Shown: positions 17,930 through 26,102 of the stretch, piece after piece
How the letters are laid out: every line of letters starts with the position of its first letter
Numbering within the stretch: the stretch's first letter is position 1
Source: Nostoc sp. WHI
GTDB taxonomy: Bacteria; Cyanobacteriota; Cyanobacteriia; Cyanobacteriales; Nostocaceae
Direction: 5' to 3'
NCBI RefSeq assembly: GCF_015714725.1
Contig: NZ_WBKM01000005.1
Location: forward strand, 1-64,000
Length of the DNA stretch: 64,000 nucleotides
The notes under the pieces: generated by a model
The model's input: the letters and a program-made list of their open reading frames with translations, nothing else
What the model was told of the DNA's origin: nothing
Databases searched by the model: none
Position numbers and translations under genes: made by a program

Positions 17930-20398
17930 TTAACCACCTTCTAAACGGAGAAAATGTACACGCCCTGATTGCTCTCCTGCTACAATTGTCAACCCATCTG
18001 GGGAAACTGCACAACAATTTATAGAACTTTCACCAGTAAAAGTAGAGATTTCCTTTCCTGTCTGCAAATCCCACAGTTTCAGGGTGTTATCACGAGAACC
18101 AGAAACGGCTTTTTGACCATCTGGAGTGATCGCTACTGCATTTACCGAGTCTTTATGACCTGTTAGGGTAGAGATTTCCTTTCCTGTCTCCAAATCCCAC
18201 AGTTTCAGGGTGTTGTCACTAGAAGCAGAAACGGCTGTTTTTCCATCTGGGGCGATCGCTACTGCATTTACCGAGTCTTTATGACCTGTTAGGGTAGAGA
18301 TTTCCTTTCCTGTCTGCAAATCCCACAGTTTCAGGGTGTTATCACAAGAACCAGAAACGGCTTTTTGATCATCTGAGGCGATCGCTACTGCATTTACTGA
18401 GTCGTTATGACCACTCAGGATAGAGATTTGCCATCCCGTCTTCAAATCCCACAGTTTCAGGGTGTTGTCACTAGAAGCAGAAACAGCTGTTTCACCATCT
18501 GGCGTAATGGCTACCGCATTTACCGAGTCGTTATGACCAGTGAGGGTAGAGATTTCCTTTCCTGTCTCCAAATCCCACAGTTTCAGGGTGTTGTCACTAG
18601 AAGCAGAAACGGCTGTTTTTCCATCTGGGGCGTTGGCTCCGCCCGCCGCAGGCATCGCTACTGCATTTACCGAGTTGTTATGACCTATCAGGGTAGAAAT
18701 TTGCCATCCCGTCTTCAAATTCCACAGTTTCAGGCTATTAGAAGCAGAAATGGCTTTTTTTCCATCTGGGGTGATGGCTACCGTATTTACTGAACCTCTA
18801 TGATCTCTGCGGGTAAAGATTTCCCTTCTCGTCTCCACATTCCACAGTTTCAGAGTCCACAGTTTCAGAGTCCACAGTTTCAGAGTGTTGTCACTAGAAG
18901 CAGAAACGGCTGTTTTTCCATCTGGGGCGATCGCTACTGCATTTACCGAGTCGTTATGACCTATCAGGGTAGAGATTTCCCCTCCCGTCTCCAAATCCCA
19001 CAGTTTCAGATTATTAGAAACAGAAACGACTGTTTGACCATCTGGGGTGATGGCTACTGCTGTTACCGAGTTGCTATGACCTCTGAGGGTAGAGATTTCT
19101 TTTCCCGTCTTCAAATCCCACAGTTTCAGGGTGTTGTCACTAGAAGCAGAAACAGCTATTTGACCATCTGGGGCGATCGCTACTGCTGTTACCGAGTTGC
19201 TATGACCTCTGAGGGTAGAGATTTCTTTTCCCGTCTTCAAATCCCACAGTTTCAGGGTGTTATCAGATGAAGCAGAAACGGCTGTTTGACCATCTGGGGT
19301 AATGGCTACTGCATTTACCGAGTTGCTATGACCACTTAGGGTAAAGATTTCCCTCTTCGTCTCCAAATCCCACAATTTTAACAGTTTTGCATGGCCTCTC
19401 AGGGAAGAGAAATCTCTTGCAGTCTCCAAATTCCACAGTTTCAGGGTGTTGTCACTAGAAGCAGAAACAGCTGTTTGACCATTTGGGGCGATCGTTACTG
19501 CATTTACCGAGTCTTTATGACCTCTGAGGGTAGAGATTTCCTTTCCTGTCTCCAAATCCCACAGTTTCAGAATCCACAGTTCTAGGCTATTAGAAACCGA
19601 AACTGCTGTTTGACCATCTGGGGTGATGGCTACTGCATTTACTGAGTTGCTGTGACCTCTGAGGGTAGAGATTTCCTTTCCTGTTTGCAAATTCCACAGT
19701 TTGAGAGTGTTGTCACTAGAAGCAGAAACGGCTGTTTGACCATTTGGGGCGATCGCTACTGCATTTACTGAGTCCTTATGACCTCTAAGGGTAGAGATTT
19801 CCTTTCCTGTTTGTAAATCCCACAGTTTGAGGGTGTTGTCACTAGAAGCAGAAACGGCTGTTTGACCATTTGGGATAATGGCTACTGCTGTTACTCGGCT
19901 GTTATGACCAGTCAGAGTCCGCAGTAGGTTTCCCCCCGGAGTATTTAAGCTGGCTGTGATGGGGTGAAATCGAGGAATTTCACTTTTACTTTGTACTGCA
20001 TCTGCCAATATTTTCTGAATTTCTGGTTCGGGAAAACTTTGCAACCTTCCCCATAATTGTCCTACTAATTGATTGGGGTCTTGATTCAAAACATGGGCTG
20101 ATAACTGTAGGGTACGTTGAATTAATTTAAGGGGTTTGACTTGTTCAAGGTCTAGTTTCTCTTCTTTCTCTAAGCTATCTAATATCTCTGGGTCATCAAT
20201 CAAATAATAATCTCTAATCAGGGTTTCTACTCCAAATCGAGGATCTTGAATTTTCAGAGAAATAAAATCAAAATCTGTGAGAGTTTGATAATACTCTTCC
20301 GAGTTACCCACTTTTAATTGTTGTTCTGCAAATTGACCCAGAAACAAGTTCTGGAATTCTACTGATTTTGAGGCTAATTTAATGGCAATTTTCCCCAT
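17930..20398 (-). CDS. WD40 beta-propeller protein (about 14-15 repeats, some degenerate), paired with upstream STAND NTPase
   Basis: An 822-aa protein whose ATG lies one base after the TGA of the upstream NTPase gene, with AAGGAG 10 bp before it: a translationally coupled pair. Residues 1-150 repeat the helical linker of its paralogue at 15898-17772. The rest is WD40 repeats of the form VNAVAIAPDGxTAVSASSDNTLKLWDLxTGKEISTLxGH. Several blades are shortened or have lost the SSDNT segment ('VSVSNSLELWIL', 'SLRGHAKLLKLWDL') or carry short LKLWTLKLWT duplications, which points to active repeat gain and loss. An in-frame 21-bp element is inserted at a HIP1 site (18633-18653). It likely forms one or two propellers that regulate the neighbouring NTPase. 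Confidence 0.88.
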   Translation of the reverse strand: MGKIAIKLASKSVEFQNLFLGQFAEQQLKVGNSEEYYQTLTDFDFISLKIQDPRFGVETLIRDYYLIDDPEILDSLEKEEKLDLEQVKPLKLIQRTLQLSAHVLNQDPNQLVGQLWGRLQSFPEPEIQKILADAVQSKSEIPRFHPITASLNTPGGNLLRTLTGHNSRVTAVAIIPNGQTAVSASSDNTLKLWDLQTGKEISTLRGHKDSVNAVAIAPNGQTAVSASSDNTLKLWNLQTGKEISTLRGHSNSVNAVAITPDGQTAVSVSNSLELWILKLWDLETGKEISTLRGHKDSVNAVTIAPNGQTAVSASSDNTLKLWNLETARDFSSLRGHAKLLKLWDLETKREIFTLSGHSNSVNAVAITPDGQTAVSASSDNTLKLWDLKTGKEISTLRGHSNSVTAVAIAPDGQIAVSASSDNTLKLWDLKTGKEISTLRGHSNSVTAVAITPDGQTVVSVSNNLKLWDLETGGEISTLIGHNDSVNAVAIAPDGKTAVSASSDNTLKLWTLKLWTLKLWNVETRREIFTRRDHRGSVNTVAITPDGKKAISASNSLKLWNLKTGWQISTLIGHNNSVNAVAMPAAGGANAPDGKTAVSASSDNTLKLWDLETGKEISTLTGHNDSVNAVAITPDGETAVSASSDNTLKLWDLKTGWQISILSGHNDSVNAVAIASDDQKAVSGSCDNTLKLWDLQTGKEISTLTGHKDSVNAVAIAPDGKTAVSASSDNTLKLWDLETGKEISTLTGHKDSVNAVAITPDGQKAVSGSRDNTLKLWDLQTGKEISTFTGESSINCCAVSPDGLTIVAGEQSGRVHFLRLEGG
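18633..18653. repeat. 21-bp element inserted in a HIP1 octamer (in frame)
   Basis: GGGGCG, then 21 bp (starts TTGGCTCCG, ends GCAGGC), then ATCGCTACTGC. Removing it restores the GCGATCGC found in neighbouring repeats. It adds seven residues to one WD blade. Confidence 0.85.
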
Positions 20399-20399
20399 T

Positions 20400-21965
20400 T
20401 CATGCCATCTCCTTCAGCATGAAATTAGCCATACTCTTATTAACTTCTTTAAACAGTTTTCGACCTTTACCTAGTTTGTCTTGACCTTTAAGAAATTCCA
20501 GAAAACTCCGATGATAAATACTATAGTAAGTTTTTTGTTCATCTTCATTTACTTTCGATGTTACATACTCAACCCAATCATTTAAAACTAACTTTACCTC
20601 ATATTCATCCTCATCAAGAATTTCCGCAATCATGTTTATGGATATTGGCTCACCTCTTTCTACCAATATATACAGTATTTTTACCTTCTTTTCATTGGAT
20701 TCTTTATCCATCCCCATCCGATTCCAATGAGTCGTATAATAATCATGAAGACCTTGTGGTAATCCCTTTAAATTTAAATCATTGTATTTACCTTCGGAGA
20801 TGTCGGGTAATAGATAGCGCAAATATATGAAATTATTTTCACTCTTGACAGCTATTTCCTGAGTAAAATTATCCTCAGAAATATTGCGAGTATTAATCCA
20901 ACTTCTCAGTTTGTGATCATTATTCAAAAATAAGGTGATATACTCTTTTACATCTTCCTGGCTCAAAGCTGTGTAATCACCCTTTGTTAAATCTAATTCA
21001 TCTACAGGAGTATCTGGAGATAAAGTTAAACGTTTTGTTTCTGGATTATAAAGTCTTCTAGTCAGTAAAAAATAGACTCCATCGGGAAGATTTTGTGGTA
21101 AATCTAAAAGATTACTATTTCCTTCTTGTTCTACTTCATCTAGTGCATCAATAACAATTACAAGTTTTTGTCCTTTTAGTTCTTCACTGGCTTTTTGCAG
21201 GAAAGTTCTTAAATCAGCGTTGTCTGCATTTTGGAGGGAATGACGCTTAATTAATTGTTGACGAATACTAGCTAAAAACTTTTCTGGTTTGTTGCGTCCT
21301 TCTGCAAAAACATTAAAATAACAAGGAAATTTAGTAGCTAAAATGTATTTAGCAGCAATGGAACTTTTACCCATCCCTGCATCCCCGATCACACTAAAAT
21401 AACCCTTGGGTTGAGTGGTGAAGAATTTTTGAATCGCCTTAAAAACAAAATCACGACCGCAAAATAAGCGAGTTTTTTCAAAAATTAAGGCTTTAAATTC
21501 TTTGGGATAAACATCTAAATTCCAATCTGGATAAGGCTGGTATTTTGAGGCTTTCGTTTGTTTAGCAACTGCAATAAAAGCTTCGCCAAATTCTTCTAAT
21601 TCAGCCAAAAAATTGATTTTAGAATTAATTATCTGCGTTTTTAGTTCGCTATTTTGAGTTAGAAACTTTTTTGTATTCTCTACGAATTTAAAGGGAGCAT
21701 TAGAACTGTAAGCATCCCAAAAATAATCTTTAATCACTTTCTCTCTAAACAGATTTAAAATTGCTTCCGGCTTAAATACACCATATCTTACCAGACTGTA
21801 AGCATAAACCCCATCAACATCATCAGGAATTTGGGTAGGATTGAGTTCTAATTCCTGTAGAATTTTGGTAACAGCTTCGTTTTTTTGAGCTTGTTTGATA
21901 AATATTTGAATAGCTTGAGGAGCATATTTACTAATCACTGAAGTAATGGCGGCAAATTCTATCAT
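20400..21965 (-). CDS. STAND-type P-loop NTPase, first gene of split STAND/WD40 operon
   Basis: A 521-aa protein. Residues 1-160 are helical with no recognised effector domain. The NTPase core follows: 'RLFCGRDFVFKAI', Walker A GDAGMGKSS (near residue 200), Walker B LVIVIDALDE and sensor FLLTRRLY, then a winged-helix-like region (INMIAEILDEDEYEVKLVLNDWV) and YYSIYHRSFLEFLKGQ. This is the NTPase half of cyanobacterial NACHT/NB-ARC-WD40 proteins, but the chain ends with TGA one base before the WD40 ATG. Such proteins act as ligand-triggered oligomerising switches in signalling, programmed death or antiviral defence. With no effector domain on board, output may pass through a partner such as the nearby patatin lipase (inference). 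Confidence 0.85.
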   Translation of the reverse strand: MIEFAAITSVISKYAPQAIQIFIKQAQKNEAVTKILQELELNPTQIPDDVDGVYAYSLVRYGVFKPEAILNLFREKVIKDYFWDAYSSNAPFKFVENTKKFLTQNSELKTQIINSKINFLAELEEFGEAFIAVAKQTKASKYQPYPDWNLDVYPKEFKALIFEKTRLFCGRDFVFKAIQKFFTTQPKGYFSVIGDAGMGKSSIAAKYILATKFPCYFNVFAEGRNKPEKFLASIRQQLIKRHSLQNADNADLRTFLQKASEELKGQKLVIVIDALDEVEQEGNSNLLDLPQNLPDGVYFLLTRRLYNPETKRLTLSPDTPVDELDLTKGDYTALSQEDVKEYITLFLNNDHKLRSWINTRNISEDNFTQEIAVKSENNFIYLRYLLPDISEGKYNDLNLKGLPQGLHDYYTTHWNRMGMDKESNEKKVKILYILVERGEPISINMIAEILDEDEYEVKLVLNDWVEYVTSKVNEDEQKTYYSIYHRSFLEFLKGQDKLGKGRKLFKEVNKSMANFMLKEMA

Positions 21966-22626
21966 GGCTTATTAAGAAAATTTACTATCTTATTTAAGAG
22001 TTTTATTATACCAATTTATATAGTAAGTACTGTTGAGTAATACTATAGTTGCATAACGTTGTTGTATTTAAACATCTGCCAAAACTTGCTGGTACTGCTA
22101 AAGCAATACCTGTGGCTGGCAAAGTCTACGCATGAGATTGCAAATGCGATATTGGCTGTGCCAAGTGCTTAATTCAACATAGTTGCCCTGATGGTAACAC
22201 TGTTTTATTGAAGAAAATGGGATTAGTGTTATTAGATGCGACACGAACATCATCGTAGACATTGCCACTTGCCTTTTACGCAGTAGCGAAGAGTACCACA
22301 CCACAGGGTAACTTTGTTTTATGCCGATTCATCGGAAGCGCGATCGCCAATTATACAGATATCTAGATGCAAAAAAGTTACAGTTGGTAATTATTCTTTA
22401 TTAACTGTTTTAAATATTTTAATTATTTTGCTTAACTGTCTTAACTGTCTTAACTGTCCCCTTGTATTGTCTTATCTGCTATTGCATTTTCTTGATAAAG
22501 CTGAGATTATTTGAAGGTCGTCCAACATATTTACCAACAAGCTATAGTTCCTAGTATTTAAAAATAACTTAATATATTTAGTGCGTTTATTAATTACAAA
22601 TTATCTCATTTGGAGATTAAAATCTC
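21966..22626. other. Divergent intergenic region between STAND operon and patatin gene
   Basis: This 661-bp AT-rich region must hold the promoters of two divergent transcripts. Short open frames (22098-22304 minus, 22314-22514 plus) show no recognisable protein features and are not called. It contains a 9-bp tandem repeat at 22432-22458 and a HIP1 site near 22339. No RNA gene was recognised. Confidence 0.5.
22432..22458. repeat. Tandem repeat (TTAACTGTC)x3
   Basis: Three perfect 9-bp units lie about 170 bp upstream of the LamG-patatin start. They could be a simple repeat or clustered regulator sites. Confidence 0.8.
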
Positions 22627-24759
22627 GTGACAAACCAGGTATATAGCCAATCAGTTCTGACATTTGATGGTCAAAATGATTACATAGATTTTGGCAAAAA
22701 TGATTTTGGTGGTGTTTTCGCTCAGGGAAGTTCAGCCTTTACGATTTCAGGATGGGTAAATCCTCATCAGCTAACAGATAAAGTCACTACCTACGGGACG
22801 CACAATGTTTTTTTTGCCCATTCTTCAGATCGATATAGTGATAATTTTGAGTTTGGCATCAATGAATCAGGGAACCTAGATGTATTCATTGATGAAACTG
22901 TTGAGAAGAGAATTAAAACTTTTGGTAATGGAGAATTAACTCTCGGACAATGGCACTTCTTTGCCATTGTTTTTAGTAAAGGTCAACTGAGCATATATCT
23001 TGATGAGCATGAGTATTTTGGCCATTTTACAGGTGACTCTTTAAACAAAGCAACTAGTCCTGTGACCTTGGGCGCGACTTTACACAACAACATATATTTT
23101 ACAGGTCAATTAGCTAACATTAGCGTTTGGAATTACCCCTGTCCCCCAGTAGAAATCCAGAGACATCGCTATCAGCCTTTAGTTGGGAATGAACAAGGAT
23201 TAGTAGCTTACTGGACATTAAACGAAGGACAAGGAACAACTATAAAAGACCAGACTGGAAATGGCCATGATGGAAACTTACGTGGCAGTCCTAATTGGAA
23301 TTTAGCAGAACTTCCATTTGGAACTACACAATTATCAAACGAGAGTGAGATACAAGATTCCGAGGAGGGAAACCCTGCGGAAACTGTGGTGCTGGAGAAA
23401 GAGAGCCAGTTGGTTGCAGAAGTTCTCTCTATCGAAGTAATTGCTGTTAGTGCAACCGAGTTGCAGCAAGTGTCAGTTGAGGTTCCCCCAATTGTAGAAA
23501 CTGACATCCCGATCCAAGGGACAGATGGGAATCTAAAGGGAAAAAAAGGGATAAAAAGACAGAGCGAAAAATCTGAGAATATTCAAATTCCTCAGACAAA
23601 GGGGGAGAAATCCGAAACAGCCCAAACTAGGGAAATTCAAGTTCCAGCCAATATCCAACAACAAACATTAACTCAGGAGCGATCGCAAAAAACTATGAAT
23701 ACACAAGCAAATGCCAAATATAAAATACTCGCTATTGATGGCGGCGGTATTCGGGGCATTATCCCAGCACTAATATTAGCAGAAATTGAAAAGCGGACAC
23801 AAAAGCAGATTTTTAGTTTGTTCGATTTAATTTCTGGTACTTCCAGTGGAGGAATTCTGGCACTCGGATTAACTAAACCCCGATTAGATTTAGAAGCAAT
23901 TGATAGTTCGCCCGTCGCCCAATATAGTGCTGAGGATCTTTTGCAAATATATCTGGAGTATGGGGCTGAGATATTTTACGAGCCTTTCTGGGAACAAGTA
24001 CTCGGTCAGTTAGAGGATATATTCGGACAGCCAAAATATTCTTCTGAAGGCAGAGAGGAAATTATCAGGCAATATTTTGGTGACGCACCTCTAGAAAATA
24101 ATCTCAAAGAAGTTTTCGTAACTAGCTACGATATAGAGCAGCGAATTCCGATATTCTTTACTAACAAACTGGAAAAACAACAGACAGAATCGAAAAGATT
24201 TCGCAAGTTATGTTCAGGTTTTACACTCACAGATGCAGCATTAGCAACTAGTGCAACTCCGACTTATTTTGCTCCCTATCGCGTTGGGAGTTCCCATAAT
24301 AGTAACGGCTTCTATACTTTAGTCGATGGCGGAGTAGTCGCTAATAATCCAGCTAATTTGGCTATTTTAGAAGCGCAAATTAGTAGACAAGAAAACCAAC
24401 AATTCCTGAATACAGAGGATGTTTTGGTAGTATCTTTGGGTGCCGGTTCATTGACGAGTATCTACCCTTATGACGAAGTTAAAAAATGGGGACTATTGCA
24501 ATGGGCAAAACCCCTGTTAAATATTGTGCTTGATGGTGGAAGTGAAGTAGTAGCTGGAGAATTAGAACGGTTGTTTGAGTCCAAAAATAAAGACAATCAA
24601 GCTTCTTATTATCGATTTCAAACATTCTTAAAAAGCGAACTCGAAGCAATCGATAATGCCAAGCCAGAAAATCTGCGGCAGTTACAAACTTTAGCTAATA
24701 CACTGATTCAAGAAAAAAGCAAAGAAATCGATGAGTTGTGTGGTGTTTTATTAACCTAA
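22627..24759 (+). CDS. LamG/concanavalin-fold lectin domain fused to patatin-like phospholipase
   Basis: A 710-aa protein. The start is GTG 22627 with GGAG about 11 bp upstream. Residues 1-205 form a LamG-like beta-sandwich (LTFDGQNDYIDFGK, FTISGWVNP, LVAYWTLNEGQGTTIKDQTG). Residues 230-360 are a low-complexity charged linker. Residues about 365-600 form a patatin lipase with the oxyanion loop DGGGIRG, nucleophile motif GTSSGG (near residue 404) and catalytic Asp in DGGVVANNPA (near 563), so the Ser-Asp dyad is intact. No signal peptide is visible. Patatin lipases are common effectors of bacterial immune systems (for example CapV), where membrane phospholipid hydrolysis kills the cell. Its divergent position beside a STAND/WD40 operon suggests a functional link, not proven. 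Confidence 0.87.
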   Translation: MTNQVYSQSVLTFDGQNDYIDFGKNDFGGVFAQGSSAFTISGWVNPHQLTDKVTTYGTHNVFFAHSSDRYSDNFEFGINESGNLDVFIDETVEKRIKTFGNGELTLGQWHFFAIVFSKGQLSIYLDEHEYFGHFTGDSLNKATSPVTLGATLHNNIYFTGQLANISVWNYPCPPVEIQRHRYQPLVGNEQGLVAYWTLNEGQGTTIKDQTGNGHDGNLRGSPNWNLAELPFGTTQLSNESEIQDSEEGNPAETVVLEKESQLVAEVLSIEVIAVSATELQQVSVEVPPIVETDIPIQGTDGNLKGKKGIKRQSEKSENIQIPQTKGEKSETAQTREIQVPANIQQQTLTQERSQKTMNTQANAKYKILAIDGGGIRGIIPALILAEIEKRTQKQIFSLFDLISGTSSGGILALGLTKPRLDLEAIDSSPVAQYSAEDLLQIYLEYGAEIFYEPFWEQVLGQLEDIFGQPKYSSEGREEIIRQYFGDAPLENNLKEVFVTSYDIEQRIPIFFTNKLEKQQTESKRFRKLCSGFTLTDAALATSATPTYFAPYRVGSSHNSNGFYTLVDGGVVANNPANLAILEAQISRQENQQFLNTEDVLVVSLGAGSLTSIYPYDEVKKWGLLQWAKPLLNIVLDGGSEVVAGELERLFESKNKDNQASYYRFQTFLKSELEAIDNAKPENLRQLQTLANTLIQEKSKEIDELCGVLLT

Positions 24760-25050
24760 ATCTGAGCTTTGTTAATGAGAATAGAATGGAGCTAGTATTA
24801 GCCTCACCAAGAACAGTGGCTATCTCTACTGTAAATGGGAAAATTAGCGATCGCTTTGATTAAAGACTGAACTACTTAGATTGGGGTAAATTAGAGATAA
24901 AACTCAAAAAATATTAACCCAATCTGAGCGCGAATGACTCTTCTTTAGCTTAATCTAGGTTTTGAGATAGGTTTCTTTATTTACAAAGACTCCATTCTCG
25001 TACCCTTAGTAATGTCTTAACCAAGAAAACAAGGATTTTAGGTAATTACA

Positions 25051-25443
25051 ATGGACGAAATCGTTAAAAAGCTTGCTGGTTTAGGTCTTCCTGGCGTAAT
25101 TCTCGTGATTCTAACAGTCGCATCAGGCGGTAGTTCCGCCGCCGTTGCAGCTGCTCTCACAGCCTTGGGAGGTCCCTTTGGTATCGTTGGAGGTATAGCA
25201 ATACTTGGTCTAATAACGGTTGTAGGGGATACTGTCGCAGGATATGGAATTGAAGCTGTTCTCAAAGCCGTCTATAAAGAACGTAGCAAAACCGAATCTG
25301 TGAGATTTCTCCTGAAAGAAATTAAAGATTTACCCATCTCAGAGGAGCTAAAACTCAAACTGAAAAATGAACTTAACCCAGAAGTCATTATTGAGACTGA
25401 TGAGGTTCAGCCCACAAGAATAATTGAAATTGTCGAGGAATAA
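25051..25443 (+). CDS. Small glycine-rich, probably membrane-active protein
   Basis: A 130-aa protein not assigned to a named family. Residues about 10-66 are strongly hydrophobic and Gly/Ala-rich (LPGVILVILTVASGG, then LGGPFGIVGGIAILGLITVV) with small residues spaced like a glycine zipper, enough for two close-packed membrane helices. Residues 70-130 are charged and soluble (KERSKTESVRFLLKEIKDL, then an acidic tail IIEIVEE). It lies 291 bp after the patatin gene on the same strand, and the two could form an effector pair. A pore or membrane-anchor role is a guess from composition. An antisense frame at 25038-25265 is a shadow. Confidence 0.6.
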   Translation: MDEIVKKLAGLGLPGVILVILTVASGGSSAAVAAALTALGGPFGIVGGIAILGLITVVGDTVAGYGIEAVLKAVYKERSKTESVRFLLKEIKDLPISEELKLKLKNELNPEVIIETDEVQPTRIIEIVEE

Positions 25444-25570
25444 TTTCACTGTTAGAGGTTGTTTGAAAAGTTGCTGGTTGTGATTTTAGGCACTTATTGA
25501 TCCACCCGAACAAGCTTTAAAAAGCTACGGTGTATACACAAGTCTTCTAGAGTTGCCCCATAGACTTTTT

Positions 25571-25640
25571 ATCCCCCCAACCCCCCTTAAAAAAGGGGGC
25601 AGAAAGCTCTCAAAGTCCCCCAATCTATCGGGGGATTTAG
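25571..25640. repeat. C-run/G-run inverted repeats
   Basis: CCCCCCTTAAAAAAGGGGG forms one hairpin, followed by TCCCCCAATCTATCGGGGGA as a second. This pattern is a common dispersed element of Nostoc genomes. It could also end transcription of the small gene at 25443. Confidence 0.65.
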
Positions 25641-25730
25641 GGGGATATAGCAACGTTTTGCTACCGATAAGAGGACTTTTCAAACATCCTCTTACGTTCA
25701 GTGAAATTTCAAATCGAATGGCACTAATAC

Positions 25731-25776
25731 GATTTTAGATTTTAGATTTTAGATTTTAGATTGGGGATTGGGGATT
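25731..25776. repeat. Heptameric tandem repeat (GATTTTA)x4 then (GATTGGG)x2
   Basis: Perfect heptamer units of two related types lie in tandem: the short tandemly repeated repetitive (STRR) class typical of heterocystous cyanobacteria. Confidence 0.9.
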
Positions 25777-26102
25777 ATGAAGAGCTGACTGTATTTTGCT
25801 TTGAGATATCCATCCTCATTCTATTTTCAGATCAGTTAAGCGATCGCGAGGGTTTAAGATTGCTTCACTCCCCTATCGCTGCGATCGCAATGACAACTAT
25901 TTAAGCAGACATGATATCACCGAATTAAACCCTCAAAGGTCTATTATTTACCGATATTCGTGCAAGAGGTCTGTTAGCTAGCTAGCACTAGCCGAAAAAT
26001 CGGTTTAAAGCTTTGTCAAAAGAATAACTATAGAGCCTGCTCAAGGCTATATCAAGACTTATAACTTTAACTGAAATTTTCAATCTTTGTACTAAATTTA
26101 CT

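Larger units (their letters stand above)
25444..26102. other. Intergenic region upstream of anabaenopeptin genes, rich in repeats
   Basis: 659 bp without a supported gene; a 61-codon open frame at 25553 runs through repeats and is rejected. It holds G/C-run hairpins (25571-25640), a heptamer repeat (25731-25776) and two HIP1-like sites near 25840 and 25881. The last 200 bp must contain the apnA promoter, but no convincing -35/-10 pair was found. Confidence 0.6.

Noticed and set aside
16606-19585. Plus-strand open frames rich in 'QIPQFQGVV' within the WD40 genes
   Set aside because: They are the antisense reading of the WD40 repeats (LKLWDL read backwards); no ribosome sites, broken into pieces.
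15898-20398. Regular 120-130 bp repeats resembling a CRISPR or satellite array
   Set aside because: The units are WD40 blades in one long open frame on the minus strand; there are no short direct repeats with unique spacers.
22098-22514. Two short open frames in the STAND-patatin gap
   Set aside because: Low-complexity or repeat-derived translations, no ribosome site, no recognisable protein pattern.
25553-25738. 61-codon open frame after the small membrane protein gene
   Set aside because: It runs through C-run/G-run hairpins and heptamer repeats; composition is that of repeat DNA.
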